Shown one piece after another: positions 17,018 through 27,757 of a stretch of 64,000 nucleotides of DNA (within the stretch, counting starts at the first letter, position 1; each line of letters starts with the position of its first letter). The notes below the pieces were generated by a model. It did no database searches. It was not told the origin of the DNA and saw only the letters and a program-made list of their open reading frames with translations. Made by a program: the position numbers and the translations under genes. This DNA comes from Sinorhizobium fredii (GTDB lineage Bacteria; Pseudomonadota; Alphaproteobacteria; Rhizobiales; Rhizobiaceae), in NCBI RefSeq assembly GCF_002944405.1, contig NZ_CP024307.1, positions 1,322,501 to 1,386,500 of the forward strand. Direction: 5' to 3'.

Positions 17018-18247
17018 ATGCTTGTTGCGGCTTCGGAAGACATCGGAACCGTCCTTCGCGAAGCCCGCCGCAACGTCCTTTTGCTTACTGTCGCCCAGGC
17101 GCTGCTCGGCGTCATCGGGCCGATCAGCTTTGCCGTCGGCGGCGTTGCCGGCCATCAATTGCTCGGCGACGACAAGTCGCTCGCGACCGCGCCCCTGACC
17201 ACCTTCAATGTCGGCATGGCGATGGGCGTCATCCTGGTGGCGATCCTGTCGCGCACGGTCGAACGGCGCTTTGCCTTCATGATCGGCGCGGTGATTGCCG
17301 CGATAGGCGGCATTGTTACCGCCGCGGCTTTGTTCCGCGAGAGTTTCTGGCTGTTCGCCACCGGCCTCGCCATGCTCGGCTCCTCGAACGGCTTTACCCA
17401 AAAATTGCGTTTCGCCGCCGCGGATGCGTCGCCTTCCTTCTACAAGGCGAAGGCTATTTCCTGGATTCTGGGCGGCGGCATCCTTTCGGCAGTGCTTGGA
17501 CCGCAGATCGTCATCTTCGCCGGCGATTACTTCGCACCGGTGTGGTTCGCCGGCGCTTTCGTCGCGCTGATCCCCATCTGCCTCTTCGCCCTTTTCTTCT
17601 TCATGCCGCTGCGGCTGCCGAAAACGACGGCGGCGGCGTCTGTGCAAGCAGGCCTACCCGCCCGCCCGCTTCGCGAGATCGCCGGCAGCCAGCGCTTCCT
17701 GACCGGCATGGTCTGCGGCATCTCCTCCTATGCGCTGATGACCTTCATGATGACCGGCGCTCCGGTCGCCATGGTCGTCGGCTGCGGCTTTTCGAGCGAT
17801 CTCGCCACGCTCGGCATCCAATGGCACGTGCTTGCCATGTTCGCTCCAAGCTTCGCCACCGGCTGGCTGATAAGCCGCTTCGGCGCGGAGCGCGTCGTTG
17901 CCTGCGGTCTCCTGCTGCTCATGGGCTGTGCGGCCGTCGCTCATCTAGGCGTGGCGCTCTGGAATTTCTGGGGCGCGCTCGTTCTCCTCGGGCTTGGCTG
18001 GAACTTCGGCTTCATCGGCGCGACGGCGATCGTCGCCCAGAGCTACCGTCCGCACGAGGCGGACAAGGTCCAGGGCTTCCACGACGTCGTGCTGTTTTCC
18101 ACCGTTGCCGGCTCGTCCTTCGCCTCCGGGAAGGTTCTGGCCGTCTACGGCTGGGACATGCTCAATGCCGTCATTTGGCCGGTGGCGGGCTTTTGCCTTG
18201 TGCTTCTCTTTCTCCTGATGCGTGCAGGCAAAAGGGCCGCAGCCTGA
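17018..18247 (+). CDS. MFS transporter
   Basis: 409 aa from the ATG at 17018. About twelve hydrophobic segments are spread over the length, with a short cytoplasmic loop near residue 205-220 (PKTTAAASVQAGLPA) splitting two six-helix halves. Between the second and third helices VERRFAFMIGA resembles the GxxxDRxGRR loop in weak form. The family moves small solutes or drugs by proton coupling; the substrate cannot be told. It begins 5 bp after nusB. Confidence 0.85.
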   Translation: MLVAASEDIGTVLREARRNVLLLTVAQALLGVIGPISFAVGGVAGHQLLGDDKSLATAPLTTFNVGMAMGVILVAILSRTVERRFAFMIGAVIAAIGGIVTAAALFRESFWLFATGLAMLGSSNGFTQKLRFAAADASPSFYKAKAISWILGGGILSAVLGPQIVIFAGDYFAPVWFAGAFVALIPICLFALFFFMPLRLPKTTAAASVQAGLPARPLREIAGSQRFLTGMVCGISSYALMTFMMTGAPVAMVVGCGFSSDLATLGIQWHVLAMFAPSFATGWLISRFGAERVVACGLLLLMGCAAVAHLGVALWNFWGALVLLGLGWNFGFIGATAIVAQSYRPHEADKVQGFHDVVLFSTVAGSSFASGKVLAVYGWDMLNAVIWPVAGFCLVLLFLLMRAGKRAAA

Positions 18248-18448
18248 AGTCGCTGTCCTTCGCCGGGAAACATGAGCCTCACGACCCCGATGTTTTCGCA
18301 TTTTCAGGGGCTTGACGATCCACATTCGCAACCGCACTCTGGCCGCGCCGTGGGAGCATGCCGCTTGAGGAGGCGCGTGCGATTCGCGGAAAAGAGGGGC
18401 CGGCGGCAGGGAGTTGAGGCCGCGGGTTTTAACGGAGGATAATGCGAA

Positions 18449-20584
18449 ATGACCATATTGTTGGGCGTTATCGCATGCGGGTTGCTTTCAGTGGCCTATG
18501 CCATCTGGGCGACACAGTCGGTGATGGCCGCCGACCAGGGGAATGCCCGCATGCAGGAGATCGCAGGTTTTATCAGGGAGGGGGCACAGGCCTACCTCGC
18601 TCGTCAGTACACAACCATTGCCATCGTCGGTGTCGTCGTCTTCATCGCCGCATGGGTTCTGCTCTCGAGTGCGGCCGCCATCGGGTTCCTGATCGGCGCG
18701 GTGCTCTCGGGCGCGGCCGGCTTCATCGGCATGCATGTTTCGGTCAGGGCCAATGTCCGCACGGCCCAGGCCGCATCGGTCAGTCTCGCCTCCGGTCTCG
18801 ACATTGCTTTCAAATCCGGTGCCATCACCGGTCTTCTGGTGGCCGGCCTCGCTCTGCTGGGCGTCTCGGTCTATTACTTCATTCTCACCGTCGGCCTCGG
18901 CCATGAACCGGCCGAGCGCGAGGTTATCGATGCGCTGGTCGCACTTGGCTTCGGCGCCTCGCTGATCTCGATCTTCGCCCGTCTCGGCGGCGGCATCTTC
19001 ACCAAGGGCGCCGATGTCGGCGGCGACCTCGTCGGCAAGGTCGAAGCCGGCATTCCCGAAGACGATCCGCGCAATCCGGCGACGATCGCCGACAATGTCG
19101 GCGACAATGTCGGCGACTGCGCCGGCATGGCGGCGGACCTCTTCGAAACCTATGCGGTCTCCGTGGTGGCGACCATGGTGCTCGCATCGATCTTCTTCGC
19201 CGGTGCGCCGGTGCTCGCGACGGTCATGACCTATCCGCTGGCGATCTGCGCCGCCTGCATCATCACATCGATCATCGGCACCTTCTTCGTCAAGCTCGGC
19301 ACCAACGGCTCGATCATGGGGGCGCTCTATCGAGGTCTGATCGTAACCGGCGCACTGTCGATCCTCGGCCTCGGCGCAGCGACATCGTTGACGATCGGCT
19401 GGGGCTCGATCGGAACCGTTGCGGGTCAGGACGTCACCGGCTGGGCGCTGTTCGTCTGCGGCATCATTGGCCTGGTCGTCACCGCGCTCATCGTCGTGAT
19501 CACCGAATATTATACCGGCACGAACAAGCGGCCCGTGAACTCGATTGCGCAAGCCTCGGTGACCGGCCACGGCACCAACGTCATCCAGGGTCTCGCCGTG
19601 TCCCTCGAATCGACCGCCCTGCCGGCGATCGTCATCGTCGGCGGCATCATCACCACCTATCAGCTCGCCGGTCTCTTCGGCACCGCGATCGCCGTCACCG
19701 CCATGCTGGGCCTGGCGGGCATGATCGTGGCGCTCGATGCCTTCGGACCGGTCACCGACAATGCAGGAGGCATTGCCGAGATGTCGCACCTGCCGCCCGA
19801 GGTGCGTAAGTCGACCGACGCCCTGGACGCGGTCGGCAACACCACGAAGGCCGTGACCAAAGGCTACGCCATCGGCTCTGCGGGGCTCGGTGCGCTGGTG
19901 CTGTTCGCCGCCTATTCCAACGATCTGGCGTTTTTCGCGGCGAATGGCGACAAGCATCCCTACTTCGCCGACGTCGGCACGATCTCGTTCGACCTTTCGA
20001 ACCCCTATGTCGTCGCCGGCCTGATATTCGGCGGTCTCATTCCCTATCTCTTCGGCGGCATTGCCATGACCGCCGTCGGCAGGGCAGGGGGCGCCGTCGT
20101 CGAGGAAGTGCGCCGACAATTCAAGGAGAAGCCGGGCATCATGGAAGGCAAGGATCGGCCGGACTATGGCCGCGCCGTCGACATGCTGACCAAGGCGGCG
20201 ATCCGCGAAATGATCATTCCGTCGCTGTTGCCGGTGCTGGCGCCGATCGTCGTCTATTTCGGCGTGCTGCTGATTTCCGGCTCGAAGGCCTCGGCCTTCG
20301 CGGCGCTCGGTGCCTCGCTGCTCGGTGTCATCGTCAACGGCCTGTTCGTGGCGGTCTCGATGACCTCCGGGGGTGGCGCCTGGGACAATGCGAAGAAGAG
20401 CTTCGAGGACGGCTTCGTCGACAAGAACGGCACGCGCCACATGAAGGGCTCGGAGGCGCACAAGGCTTCGGTCACCGGCGACACCGTCGGCGATCCCTAC
20501 AAGGACACGGCCGGTCCGGCCGTCAACCCCGCGATCAAGATCACCAATATCGTAGCCTTGTTGCTGCTCGCCGTGCTTGCCTGA
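18449..20584 (+). CDS. hppA: K+-independent H+-translocating pyrophosphatase
   Basis: 711 aa membrane proton pump driven by pyrophosphate hydrolysis. The substrate-binding motif [13 protein letters not shown] starts at about residue 189, followed by the acidic repeat [19 protein letters not shown]. Around residue 467, [10 protein letters not shown] has Lys at the position that distinguishes K+-independent pumps from K+-dependent ones, which carry Ala. About 16 hydrophobic spans are visible. In rhizobia the enzyme can acidify compartments and save energy under stress. It ends at a strong bidirectional terminator shared with bamE. Confidence 0.96.
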   Translation: MTILLGVIACGLLSVAYAIWATQSVMAADQGNARMQEIAGFIREGAQAYLARQYTTIAIVGVVVFIAAWVLLSSAAAIGFLIGAVLSGAAGFIGMHVSVRANVRTAQAASVSLASGLDIAFKSGAITGLLVAGLALLGVSVYYFILTVGLGHEPAEREVIDALVALGFGASLISIFARLGGGIFTKGADVGGDLVGKVEAGIPEDDPRNPATIADNVGDNVGDCAGMAADLFETYAVSVVATMVLASIFFAGAPVLATVMTYPLAICAACIITSIIGTFFVKLGTNGSIMGALYRGLIVTGALSILGLGAATSLTIGWGSIGTVAGQDVTGWALFVCGIIGLVVTALIVVITEYYTGTNKRPVNSIAQASVTGHGTNVIQGLAVSLESTALPAIVIVGGIITTYQLAGLFGTAIAVTAMLGLAGMIVALDAFGPVTDNAGGIAEMSHLPPEVRKSTDALDAVGNTTKAVTKGYAIGSAGLGALVLFAAYSNDLAFFAANGDKHPYFADVGTISFDLSNPYVVAGLIFGGLIPYLFGGIAMTAVGRAGGAVVEEVRRQFKEKPGIMEGKDRPDYGRAVDMLTKAAIREMIIPSLLPVLAPIVVYFGVLLISGSKASAFAALGASLLGVIVNGLFVAVSMTSGGGAWDNAKKSFEDGFVDKNGTRHMKGSEAHKASVTGDTVGDPYKDTAGPAVNPAIKITNIVALLLLAVLA

Positions 20585-20602
20585 CGGTATCAGCCTTCAA
20601 CG

Positions 20603-20635
20603 AAAAGCCCGCGGAACTGAGTTCCGCGGGCTTTT
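20603..20635. terminator. Bidirectional rho-independent terminator between hppA and bamE
   Basis: A perfect 15-bp stem (20603-20617 with 20621-20635) with a TGA loop; the A-run on the left and T-run on the right serve both strands. It lies between the convergent genes hppA and bamE. Confidence 0.93.
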
Positions 20636-20653
20636 GCGTGAGCGGGATTTCCG

Positions 20654-21163
20654 TCAGTTGTTGCCGAAGTTCTTGAACAGGTTGCGCGCCGCGGCTTGTC
20701 CGGCACCTGGGCCGGTCAAGAGCTGGCCGAGGAAGCTCGTCTCCTTGCCGCCCGTCGGCGTCGTGCGCGACAGCATGTCGAAGACCTTGCCGTCCTTCAT
20801 CGTATAATGAGCAAGCTGGCTGACGACGCCTTCCTTGTCGAAATAGACCGCGAGGATCGATTGGTCGATCAGCTTGGGCTTCATGAAGGCGACAGGACGC
20901 TTTCGCTTCTGCGAGATGTAGTAGAACACCTCGTTGTCGAAGGTCGCCGTCGTCGAGGGGGTGCCGAGCGACAGCAGCACCTGTTCGCGGCTCGACCCGA
21001 CGGGAACCAGATTGAGGGTTTCCTGATCGACGACATAGCCCTGGTGCAGGACTTCACCGACATTCGCCGCCTGGCAGCCGGCAAGCACTGCAGTGCATAG
21101 GGAAGCCACGACCACGGCACGGCCAAGAACTTTCAGGTTTGTTGTCAGATACCGCTTCGTCAA
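20654..21163 (-). CDS. bamE: Outer-membrane assembly lipoprotein BamE (SmpA/OmlA family)
   Basis: 169 aa if started at the TTG at 21163, chosen because GGGGAG lies six bases upstream and the product then begins with a lipoprotein signal peptide ending in the lipobox LAGC. An ATG further upstream at 21193 is in frame but leaves an N-terminus too long for a signal. The BamE core is visible in VPVGSSREQVLLSLGTPS and VFYYISQKRKRPVAF. BamE supports BamA in inserting outer-membrane proteins. Convergent with hppA and divergent from the cytochrome chaperone gene. Confidence 0.85.
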   Translation of the reverse strand: MTKRYLTTNLKVLGRAVVVASLCTAVLAGCQAANVGEVLHQGYVVDQETLNLVPVGSSREQVLLSLGTPSTTATFDNEVFYYISQKRKRPVAFMKPKLIDQSILAVYFDKEGVVSQLAHYTMKDGKVFDMLSRTTPTGGKETSFLGQLLTGPGAGQAAARNLFKNFGNN

Positions 21164-21302
21164 CGACTGCTCCCCTTGGAGTAACGATGGCATATGCGCC
21201 ATTGCAATTCGTGCCTGCTTCGGTAAACCAGCTTCGGCTATCATGCAATAACGTCATGGGCGCGTGCCCACGGATTCGAGAAAGCCACGGCTGGGCTTTA
21301 TT

Positions 21303-21842
21303 ATGATTTTTGGACTGTTCAAGAAAAAAAGCGGCAACATTGCGATTGTGGAGCGCCAGTATGGCCTTCTGACCGCGGCGGCGCGCCAGCCGTTTCTCTA
21401 TACCGACCTCGATGTGCCCGATACGGTGATGGGCCGTTTCGAGATGTTGTCAGCGATCCTGATTCTCTATTTCCGTCGGACCCGCGCCTCGGCCCGCACC
21501 GGCCAGGAAATCGCCCAGGAGATCGTCGATGCCTTCTTCGAGGATGTCGACCACTCGATCCGCGAGCTTGGCGTCGGCGACGTCAGCGTGCCGAAGAAGA
21601 TGAAGAAGTTCGCCGGCATGTTCTACGGACGCCTCGAGTCCTATGCGACGGCGCTCGACGGCGGCGACAGGCACGCGCTTGCCAATGCATTGCAGCGCAA
21701 CTTTCATCCGCAGCAAGACAATGCGCCGGCGATGACAGGCTTGGCGCGCTACCTGATGTCCATAGAGGCCGCCTTCGCGAAAGTCCCGGAAGAGCTGGTC
21801 GAAACGGGGCAGTTGCGCGTACCGCCGGCCGGGAGCCAATAG
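21303..21842 (+). CDS. Ubiquinol-cytochrome c chaperone family protein (CBP3-like)
   Basis: 179 aa from the ATG at 21303 (MIFGLFKKKSGNIAIVERQY). The central FEMLSAILILYFRRTR and the helix VPKKMKKFAGMFYGRLESYA match the Ubiq_cyt_C_chap family, needed for assembly of cytochrome b/bc1. It is 65 bp before the DUF177 gene, the usual pairing in alphaproteobacteria. No membrane span; likely cytoplasmic at the inner-membrane surface. Confidence 0.85.
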   Translation: MIFGLFKKKSGNIAIVERQYGLLTAAARQPFLYTDLDVPDTVMGRFEMLSAILILYFRRTRASARTGQEIAQEIVDAFFEDVDHSIRELGVGDVSVPKKMKKFAGMFYGRLESYATALDGGDRHALANALQRNFHPQQDNAPAMTGLARYLMSIEAAFAKVPEELVETGQLRVPPAGSQ

Positions 21843-21907
21843 GCGTCCCCCAACGCAGCGGCATCTGCGCATCGGTAAGGACGCGGCGCTGCAGGAAGGA
21901 TCTTGTC

Positions 21908-22459
21908 ATGAAGCACGAAAGCAAACCGGCATTTTCCTACCCAGTGAGGGTAGGGCATATCTCGGCCAATCCGGTCAGCGTCCGCCTGTCCGCCAACGAC
22001 GCCGAGCGGCGGGCGCTGGCGGAACTTTGGAAGGTCAACGAGGTCCGTTCGCTGGTCGCGGACTTGCAGATCGGACGCTGGAAGAAGGATGGCGTGAAGA
22101 TCAAGGGCGAGGTGCAGGCCGAACTCGTCCAGACCTGCGTCGTCACGCTCGAGCCCGTCACCGCAGGGATCTCCGAGCCGGTTGAGGCGATCTTCGTGCC
22201 GGAGGGCTCACGCCTGGCGCGCCAAGCCGACAACGACGGCGGCGAGATGATCCTCGACCCGGGTGGTCCGGACATTCCCGATACCTTCACCGGCGACACG
22301 ATCGACGTGGGCGTGGTCGTCAGCGAGCATGTGGCGCTTGCGATCGACCCCTATCCCCGCAAGGACGGGGCCGTCTTCGGCGAGCGCATCGAAAGCTCGG
22401 CGGCCGATGACAAGCGGCCTAACCCGTTCGCGGTCCTCAAGGATCTTAAAAAGGATTGA
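21908..22459 (+). CDS. DUF177/YceD family protein
   Basis: 183 aa. The family is often encoded next to rpmF and plsX and is linked to 23S rRNA or L32 biogenesis. The characteristic central segment is QAELVQTCVVTLEPVTAGI with a single cysteine, and the C-terminus ends with NPFAVLKDLKKD, the usual RPNPFAxL tail. Here rpmF is absent between it and plsX, as in many alphaproteobacteria. It probably starts a transcript that leads into plsX-fabH. Confidence 0.85.
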   Translation: MKHESKPAFSYPVRVGHISANPVSVRLSANDAERRALAELWKVNEVRSLVADLQIGRWKKDGVKIKGEVQAELVQTCVVTLEPVTAGISEPVEAIFVPEGSRLARQADNDGGEMILDPGGPDIPDTFTGDTIDVGVVVSEHVALAIDPYPRKDGAVFGERIESSAADDKRPNPFAVLKDLKKD

Positions 22460-22657
22460 AACGGAATCGGCCGGGCTTACAATTCGGTTGTCACGCAGAC
22501 GAAAAGCAGTATTTTGGCCCGACTTCAGCCGAGGGGGCCGTGGTGCCGACACGCTGCATGCTGGCCCAAGTGTCAGAGGGAAGGACGAATCGCCGTTGCG
22601 TAGGGACTGCGCAGGGGCGGAATGCGTCGCGTGGCGGGAAGAAGGGATAAGACACGC

Positions 22658-23701
22658 GTGGTCAGAATTTCACTTGACGTTATGGGGGGCGACTATGGTC
22701 CGGAGGTCGTCATCCCGGGTGCTGCCAGGGCACTCGAACGTCACCCGGATATAAAGTTCGTCCTGTTCGGCCAGGAAGCGCGCTGCGCCGAACTCTTGGC
22801 CAAGTACCCGAAGCTTCAGGCAAGCAGCACTTTTCACGATTGCGAAATCGCCGTCGGCATGGACGAGAAGCCGAGCCAGGCGCTGCGGCGCGGCCGCGGC
22901 AAGTCGAGCATGTGGAGGGCGATCGACGCCATCAATGCCGACGAGGCGGATGTGGTGGTCTCGGCCGGCAATACGGGTGCGCTGATGGCCATGTCGGTCT
23001 TCTGCCTTCGCACCATGCAAGGTATTCAGCGTCCGGCGATCGCCGCCATCTGGCCGACGCTGAAAGGCGAGAGCATCGTGCTGGATGTCGGCGCGACGAT
23101 CGGCGCGGACGCGCAGCAACTCATGGATTTCGCCTTGATGGGCGGCGCCATGGCCCGCGCCCTCTTCGAGGTCGAACGTCCTTCCGTCGGCCTGCTGAAT
23201 GTCGGCGTCGAGGAGATCAAGGGCCAGGAGGAGGTCAAGGAAGCCGGCAGGCTCATCCGCGAGGCCAATATCGAGGGCATTGAGTATTACGGGTTCGTCG
23301 AGGGCGATGACATCGGTCGCGGCACCGTCGACGTCGTCGTCACCGAAGGCTTTTCCGGCAATATCGCGCTGAAGGCGGCCGAGGGCACGGCCCGCCAGAT
23401 CGCCGAATATCTGCGCTCCGCCATGTCGCGCACCCTTCTTGCAAAGATCGGCTATGTCTTCGCCAAGGCTGCCTTCGATCGGGTGCGCGAGAAGATGGAC
23501 CCGCGCAAGGTTAATGGCGGCGTGTTCCTGGGGCTCAACGGCGTGGTCATCAAGAGCCACGGCGGCACCGATGCGGAAGGCTTCGCCGCCGCGATCGACG
23601 TCGGCTACGATATGGTGAAGAACGGCCTGAAGGCCAAGATCGAGGCCGATCTCGCACGCTATCACGGCGCCGAGCCGACCGAAGCCCTGCCGCCGGCATG
23701 A
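22658..23701 (+). CDS. plsX: Phosphate acyltransferase PlsX
   Basis: 347 aa from the GTG at 22658, which places the conserved [16 protein letters not shown] at the N-terminus; an in-frame ATG at 22622 adds an Arg-rich extension with no counterpart I know. PlsX makes acyl-phosphate from acyl-ACP for phospholipid synthesis. The signatures [31 protein letters not shown] and the C-terminal [12 protein letters not shown] are intact. Followed 18 bp later by fabH, the standard pairing. Confidence 0.95.
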   Translation: MVRISLDVMGGDYGPEVVIPGAARALERHPDIKFVLFGQEARCAELLAKYPKLQASSTFHDCEIAVGMDEKPSQALRRGRGKSSMWRAIDAINADEADVVVSAGNTGALMAMSVFCLRTMQGIQRPAIAAIWPTLKGESIVLDVGATIGADAQQLMDFALMGGAMARALFEVERPSVGLLNVGVEEIKGQEEVKEAGRLIREANIEGIEYYGFVEGDDIGRGTVDVVVTEGFSGNIALKAAEGTARQIAEYLRSAMSRTLLAKIGYVFAKAAFDRVREKMDPRKVNGGVFLGLNGVVIKSHGGTDAEGFAAAIDVGYDMVKNGLKAKIEADLARYHGAEPTEALPPA

Positions 23702-23719
23702 TTGAAGAGGTTTGATTAG

Positions 23720-24691
23720 ATGATCCGTTCTGTCGTTCGCGGCTTCGGTGCAGCGCTGCCGAAGCGAGTGATGACCAATAAGGAAATGGAATCCAAGGTC
23801 GAGACGTCCGACGAATGGATCGTGCAGCGGACCGGCATTCGCCAGCGCCACATTGCCGGCGAGGGCGAAACGACCGCCTCGCTCGGCGAGGGAGCGGCGC
23901 GCGCGGCGCTCGAGAGGGCGGGCATGACCGCCGATGATCTCGATCTGATCATCGTCGCGACCTCGACGCCCGACAACACTTTCCCCGCGACGGCGGTCAA
24001 TATCCAGAACCGTCTCGGCATGCGCCACGGGGCGGCCTTCGACCTGCAGGCGGTCTGTTCCGGCTTCGTCTATGCGGTGGCGACGGCCGACGCCTATATC
24101 CGCGGCGGCCTTGCCAGGCGCGCTCTGGTGATCGGTGCCGAGACCTTCTCGCGCATCCTCGACTGGTCGGATCGCACCACCTGCGTGCTCTTCGGCGACG
24201 GTGCCGGCGCAATCATCCTAGAAGCACAAAAGGGCGAGGGCACAAATGCCGATCGCGGCGTGCTGACGGCGCAATTGCGATCCGACGGCATCCATGGCGA
24301 CAAGCTCTATGTCGACGGCGGCCCCTCGACGACCGGCACCGTCGGCCACCTCCGCATGGAGGGGCGCGAGGTCTTCAAGCATGCGGTCGGCATGATCACC
24401 GACGTGATCGAGGCCGCCTTCGAGGCCACGGGAATGACGGCCGAGGACGTCGATTGGCTGGTGCCGCATCAGGCCAATCGGCGCATCATCGACGGGTCGG
24501 CGAAGAAGCTCCGCATTCCAAACGACAAGGTTGTGGTGACCGTCGATCTGCATGGCAACACGTCCGCCGCATCCATCCCGCTAGCCCTCGACGCCGCCGC
24601 CTCCGACGGGCGCATCAAGAAGGGCGACCTGGTGATGCTCGAAGCCATGGGTGGTGGCTTCACCTGGGGTTCCGTTCTCATCCGCTGGTAA
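23720..24691 (+). CDS. fabH: Beta-ketoacyl-ACP synthase III
   Basis: 323 aa. It starts fatty-acid chains by condensing acetyl-CoA with malonyl-ACP. The catalytic triad is visible: C113 ([12 protein letters not shown]), H250 (VPHQANRRI) and N280 (LHGNTSAAS). The N-terminal [17 protein letters not shown] is the family signature. Spaced 18 bp from plsX and 91 bp from ihfA, which has its own promoter. Confidence 0.97.
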   Translation: MIRSVVRGFGAALPKRVMTNKEMESKVETSDEWIVQRTGIRQRHIAGEGETTASLGEGAARAALERAGMTADDLDLIIVATSTPDNTFPATAVNIQNRLGMRHGAAFDLQAVCSGFVYAVATADAYIRGGLARRALVIGAETFSRILDWSDRTTCVLFGDGAGAIILEAQKGEGTNADRGVLTAQLRSDGIHGDKLYVDGGPSTTGTVGHLRMEGREVFKHAVGMITDVIEAAFEATGMTAEDVDWLVPHQANRRIIDGSAKKLRIPNDKVVVTVDLHGNTSAASIPLALDAAASDGRIKKGDLVMLEAMGGGFTWGSVLIRW

Positions 24692-24714
24692 AAAAATTGA
24701 ATGACGGCAGGCGC

Positions 24715-24743
24715 TTGACCGAAAAAGGCAAGGGCAATAGTCT
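24715..24743 (+). promoter_or_regulatory. Possible sigma-70 promoter of ihfA
   Basis: TTGACC at 24715-24720, a 17-bp spacer, then TAGTCT at 24738-24743, 40 bp before the ihfA start. The -35 fits the rhizobial CTTGAC consensus well; the -10 is weak. Confidence 0.45.
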
Positions 24744-24782
24744 TTCATCGCTGATCGGCGAGCCAGACATCGGTGGGGGAAG

Positions 24783-25121
24783 ATGAGCGGAAAAACAGTT
24801 ACGCGAGCAGACTTGGCTGAGTCGGTATTTCGCAAGGTCGGTTTGTCTCGGACGGAGTCTGCCGAATTGGTGGAGACCGTCATCGACGAGATTTGCAACG
24901 CAATCGTGCGTGGCGAGAGCGTGAAGCTGTCTTCGTTTGCAACCTTCCAGGTCCGCGACAAGAACGAGCGCATCGGCCGGAACCCGAAGACGGGCGAGGA
25001 AGTGCCGATCTCGCCGCGCCGGGTGATGACGTTCAAGGCCTCCAATGTGCTGAAACAGCGGGTCTTGAAGGCGCATCTCAGCCGGAAGGCCAAGCAGAAG
25101 CAGGCCGGAGCGGGCTCCTGA
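24783..25121 (+). CDS. ihfA: Integration host factor alpha subunit
   Basis: 112 aa. A DNA-bending protein that pairs with IhfB. The N-terminal [20 protein letters not shown] and the DNA-binding arm [17 protein letters not shown] are diagnostic of IhfA rather than HU, as is the position beside a MerR gene. The start codon follows GGGGGAAG. Located between fabH and the MerR gene, with probable read-through to the latter. Confidence 0.95.
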   Translation: MSGKTVTRADLAESVFRKVGLSRTESAELVETVIDEICNAIVRGESVKLSSFATFQVRDKNERIGRNPKTGEEVPISPRRVMTFKASNVLKQRVLKAHLSRKAKQKQAGAGS

Positions 25122-25255
25122 GGCACGGCCACAATCACAAATGTGGTTGAAAACCCATCCATAAGCCATTGAAACAGGCCTGATTCGTGCGATCATCGCG
25201 CAATTGTCCAGTGATGCGGCTGCTTGCTTCGCATGAATATGGGGATGGGGACGAT

Positions 25256-25786
25256 ATGGAAAAAAGCCCGGACGCTTTCCGCACCATAAGCGAGGTCGCC
25301 GACGAACTCGACCTGCCCCAGCATGTGTTGCGGTTCTGGGAAACCCGTTTCCAGCAGATCAAGCCGATGAAGCGCGGCGGCGGCCGGCGCTACTACCGGC
25401 CCGAGGACGTCGATCTGCTGAAGGGCATTCGCCACCTGCTCTACGACCACGGCTATACGATCAAGGGCGTGCAGAAGCTTCTGAAGGCCAATGGCAACAA
25501 GTTCGTCGCCGCGATCGCGAGCGGCGATCTCGCCACCGTCGAGGCGCTCGCCGCCTCCAGCCACGAAGAACCGCCGGCGCCGAAGGTCGGCGTCGCCGAC
25601 GAGGATCAGATCGTCGGCCGCCCCAAGGCCCCAGCCAGTCGGCGCTTCTTCTCCTTCGGCGCCAGCAGCGACGATGCGGAGATTTCGATCGGCAAGACCT
25701 CCGTCAGCAAGGAGGACAGGGCGCTGCTGCAGGAAGCGCTCTACGATCTTTTGGAGTGCAAGCGCCTGCTCGACCAGGTGCGATAG
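25256..25786 (+). CDS. MerR-family transcriptional regulator
   Basis: 176 aa from the ATG at 25256, which follows GGGGATGGGG; an in-frame start at 25187 adds a region with no similarity. The N-terminal helix-turn-helix reads [20 protein letters not shown] and continues into the wing [20 protein letters not shown]. The C-terminal half lacks the cysteines of metal sensors, so the inducer is unknown. Alphaproteobacteria typically carry this gene after ihfA. The C-terminus has a helical stretch ([18 protein letters not shown]) suited to dimerisation. Confidence 0.85.
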   Translation: MEKSPDAFRTISEVADELDLPQHVLRFWETRFQQIKPMKRGGGRRYYRPEDVDLLKGIRHLLYDHGYTIKGVQKLLKANGNKFVAAIASGDLATVEALAASSHEEPPAPKVGVADEDQIVGRPKAPASRRFFSFGASSDDAEISIGKTSVSKEDRALLQEALYDLLECKRLLDQVR

Positions 25787-26025
25787 CACGTTGTCGGCCG
25801 ACCAAAGCATCGTCGTCGTCACTCGCCGAGCCGGAGAAAAGCGCCGAGGTACAGGCGATCTTCTCCCACTAGGGCGTCGGCGAATTGCTGGCCGAGGCTG
25901 CGCGGCGACCGGTCCGGCGGCAATAGCAATCCTCTCGCATTGACAGGCCGGCCCCGACCCCACAGGATGCCGAGAAAATCTCCCGCAGGTTGATGGCCTG
26001 ACAAGGAGAAGCGAGTAACCTTCCC

Positions 26026-26388
26026 ATGCGCCCTGTTCTTCTCGGCCTCGGCTGGGTCATGGTCGGCATCGGCGTCGTCGGCATATTCCTGCCGCTTCTG
26101 CCGACGACACCCTTCCTGCTCCTGGCCGCCTGGCTCTTTGCGCGATCCTCTCCGCGTCTCGAACAATGGCTGTTCGATCATCCCCTGTTTGGGCAGCCTT
26201 TGCGCGATTGGCGAGAGGATGGTGCGATATCGCGTGGGGCAAAGATGTGTGCCTTGTCGCTGATGGCACTTGGTTTCGCATTCTTCTGGCTCCGCGCCCA
26301 ACCCTCCATGCCGATTGCGTCCGTCGTTGCGACGATCATGCTCGCACTGGGCGCATTCATCGCGTCGCGGCCCGAGCCGCGGAAATGA
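26026..26388 (+). CDS. DUF454 (YbaN family) small inner-membrane protein
   Basis: 120 aa. The family signature LGVVGIFLPLLPTTPFLLLA-like stretch appears near residues 14-36, followed by AAWLFARSSPRLEQWLFDHP and a second pair of hydrophobic spans at about 75-113. Function unknown; such proteins are widespread in proteobacteria and often lie near heme or iron genes. It stands alone here, with 239 bp before it and 133 bp after it. Confidence 0.85.
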   Translation: MRPVLLGLGWVMVGIGVVGIFLPLLPTTPFLLLAAWLFARSSPRLEQWLFDHPLFGQPLRDWREDGAISRGAKMCALSLMALGFAFFWLRAQPSMPIASVVATIMLALGAFIASRPEPRK

Positions 26389-26521
26389 CGGGATCCGCCG
26401 GCCCGCAAGCGGGGTTCCAAAGGTAACACGCAAAGCGGGCACTCCATGGCAAAATACACTGGGCCGATCCGACCTCTCGCGGGTCGGGCGGCGCCGGCAT
26501 TCGCAACCATGGGAGGAAGCC

Positions 26522-27604
26522 ATGCAAATAGCTGACCACATTGAACGCACGAGACCGGATCGGTCGGCGCCGGAGGTCCTGGATCGGCTTCAGGCGATTT
26601 ATCAACGCCGTCAGAAGGACGAGTGGCGCGCGACGGTGGACAGGCTGGATGCGCTGCGGCAGTCGTTCAGCGAAGAGCGGCGGCAGGTCTTTCCGGCCGC
26701 ATTGCGCGACAGGCTGACAAGCTCTGCACGGGGCGGAAGGCGGGATGATCCCCGCGGGCCCGGACTAAGATACAAGTCGCTGATCGAGGCGAGAAACGCC
26801 GAGGTCGATCTGAAGGCGGTCAAGGGGCTGCATGACCGGGCCTATGACAAGTTCGGTCAACTGGTGAAGGGCTACAGTGCCTTTCACTTCCATGAATCGG
26901 TGGTCGGAAGCCTTGCTGACGCATTGGTCCAGCCGCCGATCGTTTACGTCGCTCCCGATCCGGACAAGGAAAAGCTGTTTTACCCGCATTTCGGCGGCTG
27001 TTGGGACCGGCTTGATCAGAACCAGGCAACCGGCGACGGAGCGATCGTCGAGAACAGGTCCTATCTCGATTGCGCCGCCCGCATGGGATCCAAGCTCGTC
27101 GCCCGCAACGACGACGCGTCCGACGTGGACCTCCTCTGCACCTATCGGGAGAACGGCTATCTCGTTCCCTTCAAGACACTTCGTACCGGCATATTGCAGG
27201 TCAAGGCCGACCTCACGGCCCTCGTATGCCGCCATCATATCTCGACCTATGACGAGTTCGGATGGTCCGACTTCCATGCCACGACGCGCGGCAGACTCGT
27301 GATGGCGGTGTTCTGGAACTGGGACGACATCGATCCGGCCAACGAGGTCAGCGACCAATGGTTCATTTCCGGTCTCGACTGCCGCGGCGACGGCGAGAGC
27401 TTCCCCGGCACCCGCGTCCAGGCACTCCCGGGCGAAAGACGGATCATCAACCTGTTCACGGACGTGGCCTTCCCGGCCGGCCGCGAACTCTGGGTCTATG
27501 TCGGCATTGCCGATCGTATCTGGGCGCTGCTCAATGACGTCAGCATCGATATCTCGATCGACTCGGCTTGGCTGCTGAATTCGCTGGCAATCCGTTCGAT
27601 ATGA
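26522..27604 (+). CDS. Unrecognised 360-aa protein beside tRNA-Pro
   Basis: 360 aa from the ATG at 26522, preceded by GGGAGG; an upstream in-frame start at 26270 runs through the DUF454 gene in another frame and is discounted. The first 120 residues are Arg/Lys/Asp-rich and predicted helical (LDRLQAIYQRRQKDEWRA). The remainder is rich in aromatic residues and looks beta-rich (FNWD-type: VMAVFWNWDDIDPANEVS), ending in SIDSAWLLNSLAIRSI. There is no signal peptide or membrane span, and I recognise no family. It is separated by 76 bp from the 3' end of tRNA-Pro. Confidence 0.6.
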   Translation: MQIADHIERTRPDRSAPEVLDRLQAIYQRRQKDEWRATVDRLDALRQSFSEERRQVFPAALRDRLTSSARGGRRDDPRGPGLRYKSLIEARNAEVDLKAVKGLHDRAYDKFGQLVKGYSAFHFHESVVGSLADALVQPPIVYVAPDPDKEKLFYPHFGGCWDRLDQNQATGDGAIVENRSYLDCAARMGSKLVARNDDASDVDLLCTYRENGYLVPFKTLRTGILQVKADLTALVCRHHISTYDEFGWSDFHATTRGRLVMAVFWNWDDIDPANEVSDQWFISGLDCRGDGESFPGTRVQALPGERRIINLFTDVAFPAGRELWVYVGIADRIWALLNDVSIDISIDSAWLLNSLAIRSI

Positions 27605-27680
27605 GGGCCGCGACAGCCATTGTCCTTGCAACGGGCGACTGCGGCAGGGACAGGCTAAGCCTTGATTTTTAGGAAATAAA

Positions 27681-27757
<77 letters not shown>

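Noticed and set aside
18488..20461. A 657-codon open frame on the minus strand of hppA
   Set aside because: It is the antisense shadow of a well-conserved gene with high GC; it shows no recognisable domain and its composition (Asp/Arg/His-rich) is typical of such shadows.
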